A program made the translations under genes and the position numbers. Positions 62,027 through 64,000 of a DNA stretch of 64,000 nucleotides are shown one piece after another. Within the stretch, counting starts at the first letter, position 1. The number at the start of each line of letters is the position of its first letter. The stretch is from an uncultured bacterium (GTDB taxonomy: Bacteria; Armatimonadota; JACIXR01). Where the stretch lies: the NCBI GenBank assembly GCA_938041455.1, contig CALITO010000004.1, forward strand, positions 1 to 64,000. The letters are read 5' to 3'. The notes below the pieces were generated by a model. It ran no database searches and was not told the DNA's origin. It saw only the letters and a program-made list of their open reading frames with translations.

Positions 62027-64000
62027 GACGGGTTTGGCTGTTCCTTTTCTTCCTTTCCGGAGCGGCAGGTCTAATCTATGAAGTCGTCTGGCTGAGAATG
62101 TTAGGGGTGGTCTTCGGCACTTCCGCCTTGGCTATAAGCACAGTGCTAATCGTTTTTATGGGCGGGATGTCGCTGGGTAGTTTTTTGTTAGGTAAAGTAA
62201 CAGACAGGCTAAGAACTCCTTTTCTCTTCTACGGCGTCCTCGAAGGGGGTATAGGTTTACTCTGCCTCCTCGTGCCCTTTGCTCTCTCCAATATAGCGGG
62301 GGTATATAGGAGCTTTTATCCCGCAGTCCAAAACTCATACCTTGCTCTATCGCTCACTCGTCTTGCCCTGGTGATAGCTGTTTTGCTCCCCCCAACGTTT
62401 CTTATGGGAGGCACATTTCCCGCTTTTTCTTCCGCTTATGCCCAGATAGAAGAAGCGGGAAAGGATTTAAGTATAGTATACGCCATCAATACTGGTGGAG
62501 CAGTAGTAGGAACTTTACTCGGGGGATTTGTATTACTGCCTAATTTGGGAATTTCTGCCACTATAAAGGTCGCCGTAGGGATAAACTTCCTCGTTTTCTT
62601 CCTTGCTATGCTTTTGGGTAAGAAAGGGGAAAGAATAGAGGAAGTGCCTGCTCTTTCTATCATTTATCCAGCTACCACTGCTACCTTGGCGACAATAGTG
62701 ATAGGAGTGTCCGGGTTTTCTGCTATGGCGCTTGAGGTTGCCTGGGCGAGAGCTCTACATATGGTATTTGGTATAACCACCTATGCTTTCACGACGATGC
62801 TTGCCTCGTTTCTTTTAGGGTTAGTCATTGGTAGTGCTTTGATTGCCCGCTATATAGAGAGGGTCGAGAACTTACCTTTGCTTTTAGCATATATTGAGAT
62901 AGGAGCCGGTTTCTCAGCCCTTCTCTTCTCCCGTGTAATTGATTCACTGCCCATATTATTCCTTTGGCTATTTAAATATATCCAAAATAATTTCTTCCTT
63001 TTTTATCTATGCCAATTCGTCATTTGTTCCCTTGTTCTCCTTATCCCCACCTCCCTGTTCGGTGCATCTTTCCCAATAGCTATGAGAATAGCCCTGAGAA
63101 GTAGGCAGCAGTTTGCCGGTGGAGTGGGCAAAGTATATGCCTTCAACACTTTGGGAAACATATTGGGTTCCTTCCTTTCCGGTTTCATTTTAATAAGACT
63201 GGTGGGAGCAGCAGGGGTGATAGTGATAGCTTCTCTGCTGAATATTCTGGCTGGGGGGATTATGCTAAGGGGGGTTGTGGATGTTCCTAAGCCTCGTCTC
63301 AAGGAAGCCTGGGGCATCTGGGGAGCTGTGCTCTTCTTCGCTCTTATTCCCTTCCGCTGGAATATAGAGAGGCTCACCAGCGGGGTTTACCTTTACGCTC
63401 CTTTGTATTTAGAGAGGGGCTCCTTTAAAGAAGCGAGAGAAGCTATGGAGGGTAGGCCGATTATTTATTATAAGGACAGCATAACTTCCACAATAACCGT
63501 TTTGCAGGGCTCTCAAAATGGTGCTCCCGCCCTTGCTTTACAAATAGATGGTAAAACAGAAGCTTCTTCCCATGGGGACCTTACAACTCAATATATGATT
63601 GCTCATCTCCCCCTCCTTCTTCATCCTTCTCCTAAGAGGGCGATGATCATAGGGCTTGCCAGCGGATGCACTTTGGGCGCTGCTCTCTGCCATCCCCTTG
63701 AAGAGGTGATATGTGCCGAGATAGAGCCGGCGATGATTGAAGCTTCTAAACTATTTAAAGATGTCAACGAGGAATATTGGAAGGACAAAAGAGCAAGGGT
63801 AGTAATTGAGGATGGACGCAATTTCCTTGCCCTCACCTCCGAAAAATATGATTGTATAATCTCCGAACCCTCTAATCCTTGGATATCGGGCTTGGGTAAC
63901 CTTTTCACAAAGGAGTTTTATCAAATTTGTAAGGATCGTTTGGCTGAAGGGGGCATCTTCGCTCTCTGGGTTCCCGCTTACATTACATCCTTAGAGGATT
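62023..64000 (+). CDS. fused membrane/spermidine-synthase-like protein, 3' end off the window
   Basis: The frame starts at ATG 62023, overlapping the iolB TGA, and is still open at the right edge (about 659 codons visible). The N-terminal ~460 residues carry about a dozen transmembrane segments, MFS-like, with motifs FLSGAAGLIYEVVWLRMLG and SGFSAMALEVAWARALHMVFG repeated in the two halves, as in fused MFS/spermidine synthases. The visible C-terminal part is a SAM-type Rossmann domain: RAMIIGLASGCTLGAAL, EVICAEIEPAMIEAS, VVIEDGRNFLAL and YDCIISEPSNPWISG. The real product of these fused proteins is not settled; polyamine synthesis is unproven here. Confidence 0.9.
   Translation, partial: MRRVWLFLFFLSGAAGLIYEVVWLRMLGVVFGTSALAISTVLIVFMGGMSLGSFLLGKVTDRLRTPFLFYGVLEGGIGLLCLLVPFALSNIAGVYRSFYPAVQNSYLALSLTRLALVIAVLLPPTFLMGGTFPAFSSAYAQIEEAGKDLSIVYAINTGGAVVGTLLGGFVLLPNLGISATIKVAVGINFLVFFLAMLLGKKGERIEEVPALSIIYPATTATLATIVIGVSGFSAMALEVAWARALHMVFGITTYAFTTMLASFLLGLVIGSALIARYIERVENLPLLLAYIEIGAGFSALLFSRVIDSLPILFLWLFKYIQNNFFLFYLCQFVICSLVLLIPTSLFGASFPIAMRIALRSRQQFAGGVGKVYAFNTLGNILGSFLSGFILIRLVGAAGVIVIASLLNILAGGIMLRGVVDVPKPRLKEAWGIWGAVLFFALIPFRWNIERLTSGVYLYAPLYLERGSFKEAREAMEGRPIIYYKDSITSTITVLQGSQNGAPALALQIDGKTEASSHGDLTTQYMIAHLPLLLHPSPKRAMIIGLASGCTLGAALCHPLEEVICAEIEPAMIEASKLFKDVNEEYWKDKRARVVIEDGRNFLALTSEKYDCIISEPSNPWISGLGNLFTKEFYQICKDRLAEGGIFALWVPAYITSLED

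Noticed and set aside
1-64000. CRISPR arrays, tRNA/rRNA genes, transposase or phage genes
   Set aside because: No spaced direct repeats, cloverleaf-like sequences, IS transposase motifs or phage proteins were recognised on reading either strand. A tRNA or rRNA covariance search would be decisive.

Overview
The window reads as a chromosomal segment of a diderm bacterium outside the Proteobacteria, most likely an Armatimonadota (Fervidibacteria-like) lineage. An outer membrane is indicated by a beta-barrel protein ending in a C-terminal phenylalanine, an LptC/LptA pair and a CsgG-like protein. The cytoplasmic gene set (SepF, RemA, YvcK, RapZ) is typical of Gram-positive and Terrabacteria relatives. 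Two solitary DUF1559-type pilins with an H-X9-DG tail, a DUF6785-like membrane protein and long secreted glycosidase-like proteins are families expanded in Armatimonadota and Planctomycetota. Frequent AGG/AGA and ATA codons and short intergenic gaps hint at a thermophile with a compact genome. The taxonomic call is inference: there is no rRNA gene in the window.

Layout. 1-16.3 kb (+): a surface/export cluster made of a giant Fn3/coiled-coil protein cut by the left edge, a second Fn3 protein, an outer-membrane barrel and a TPR protein, followed by a frameshifted beta-helix gene and a glycosidase-like protein. 16.4-18.9 kb: pilin 1 (-), an unknown protein and a small lipoprotein. 18.9-23.2 kb (+): aromatic amino-acid operon hisC-aroF-tyrA-aroA. 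23.2-30.9 kb (-): phosphodiesterase-like phosphatase, DUF6785-like membrane protein, pilin 2 and a large secreted protein. 31-34.8 kb (+): pdxS-pdxT, a beta-propeller protein, larB and a small secreted helical protein. 34.9-37.1 kb (-): yvcK-rapZ. 37.2-44.3 kb (+): pstB-phoU-yggS-sepF-remA-gmk-coaBC-priA, then a CBS protein. 44.4-51.3 kb (-): rpsB-tsf-pyrH-frr-pfkB-alaS-ruvX, bounded by a strong promoter with a leader attenuator and by a 36-bp palindromic terminator. 51.4-53.2 kb (+): a DapA-family aldolase and a sugar isomerase/epimerase. 53.3-54.4 kb (-): a xylose-isomerase-like protein. 54.5-64 kb (+): lptC-lptA, AmmeMemoRadiSam B with a UPF0280 protein, a zinc ribbon, two secreted proteins (one CsgG-like), dxs, iolB and a truncated fused MFS/spermidine synthase.

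Most sigma-70-like promoters found share one design: a TTGACA-like -35, a 16-17 nt spacer and a TATAAT-like -10. Convergent gene pairs are often separated by long perfect inverted repeats. The best candidates for something undescribed are the four-gene surface cluster at the left edge, a pair of related intergenic elements upstream of the two pilins, and a PriA that keeps its zinc site but has lost the helicase ATPase motifs. I found no CRISPR array, tRNA, rRNA, transposase gene or prophage.
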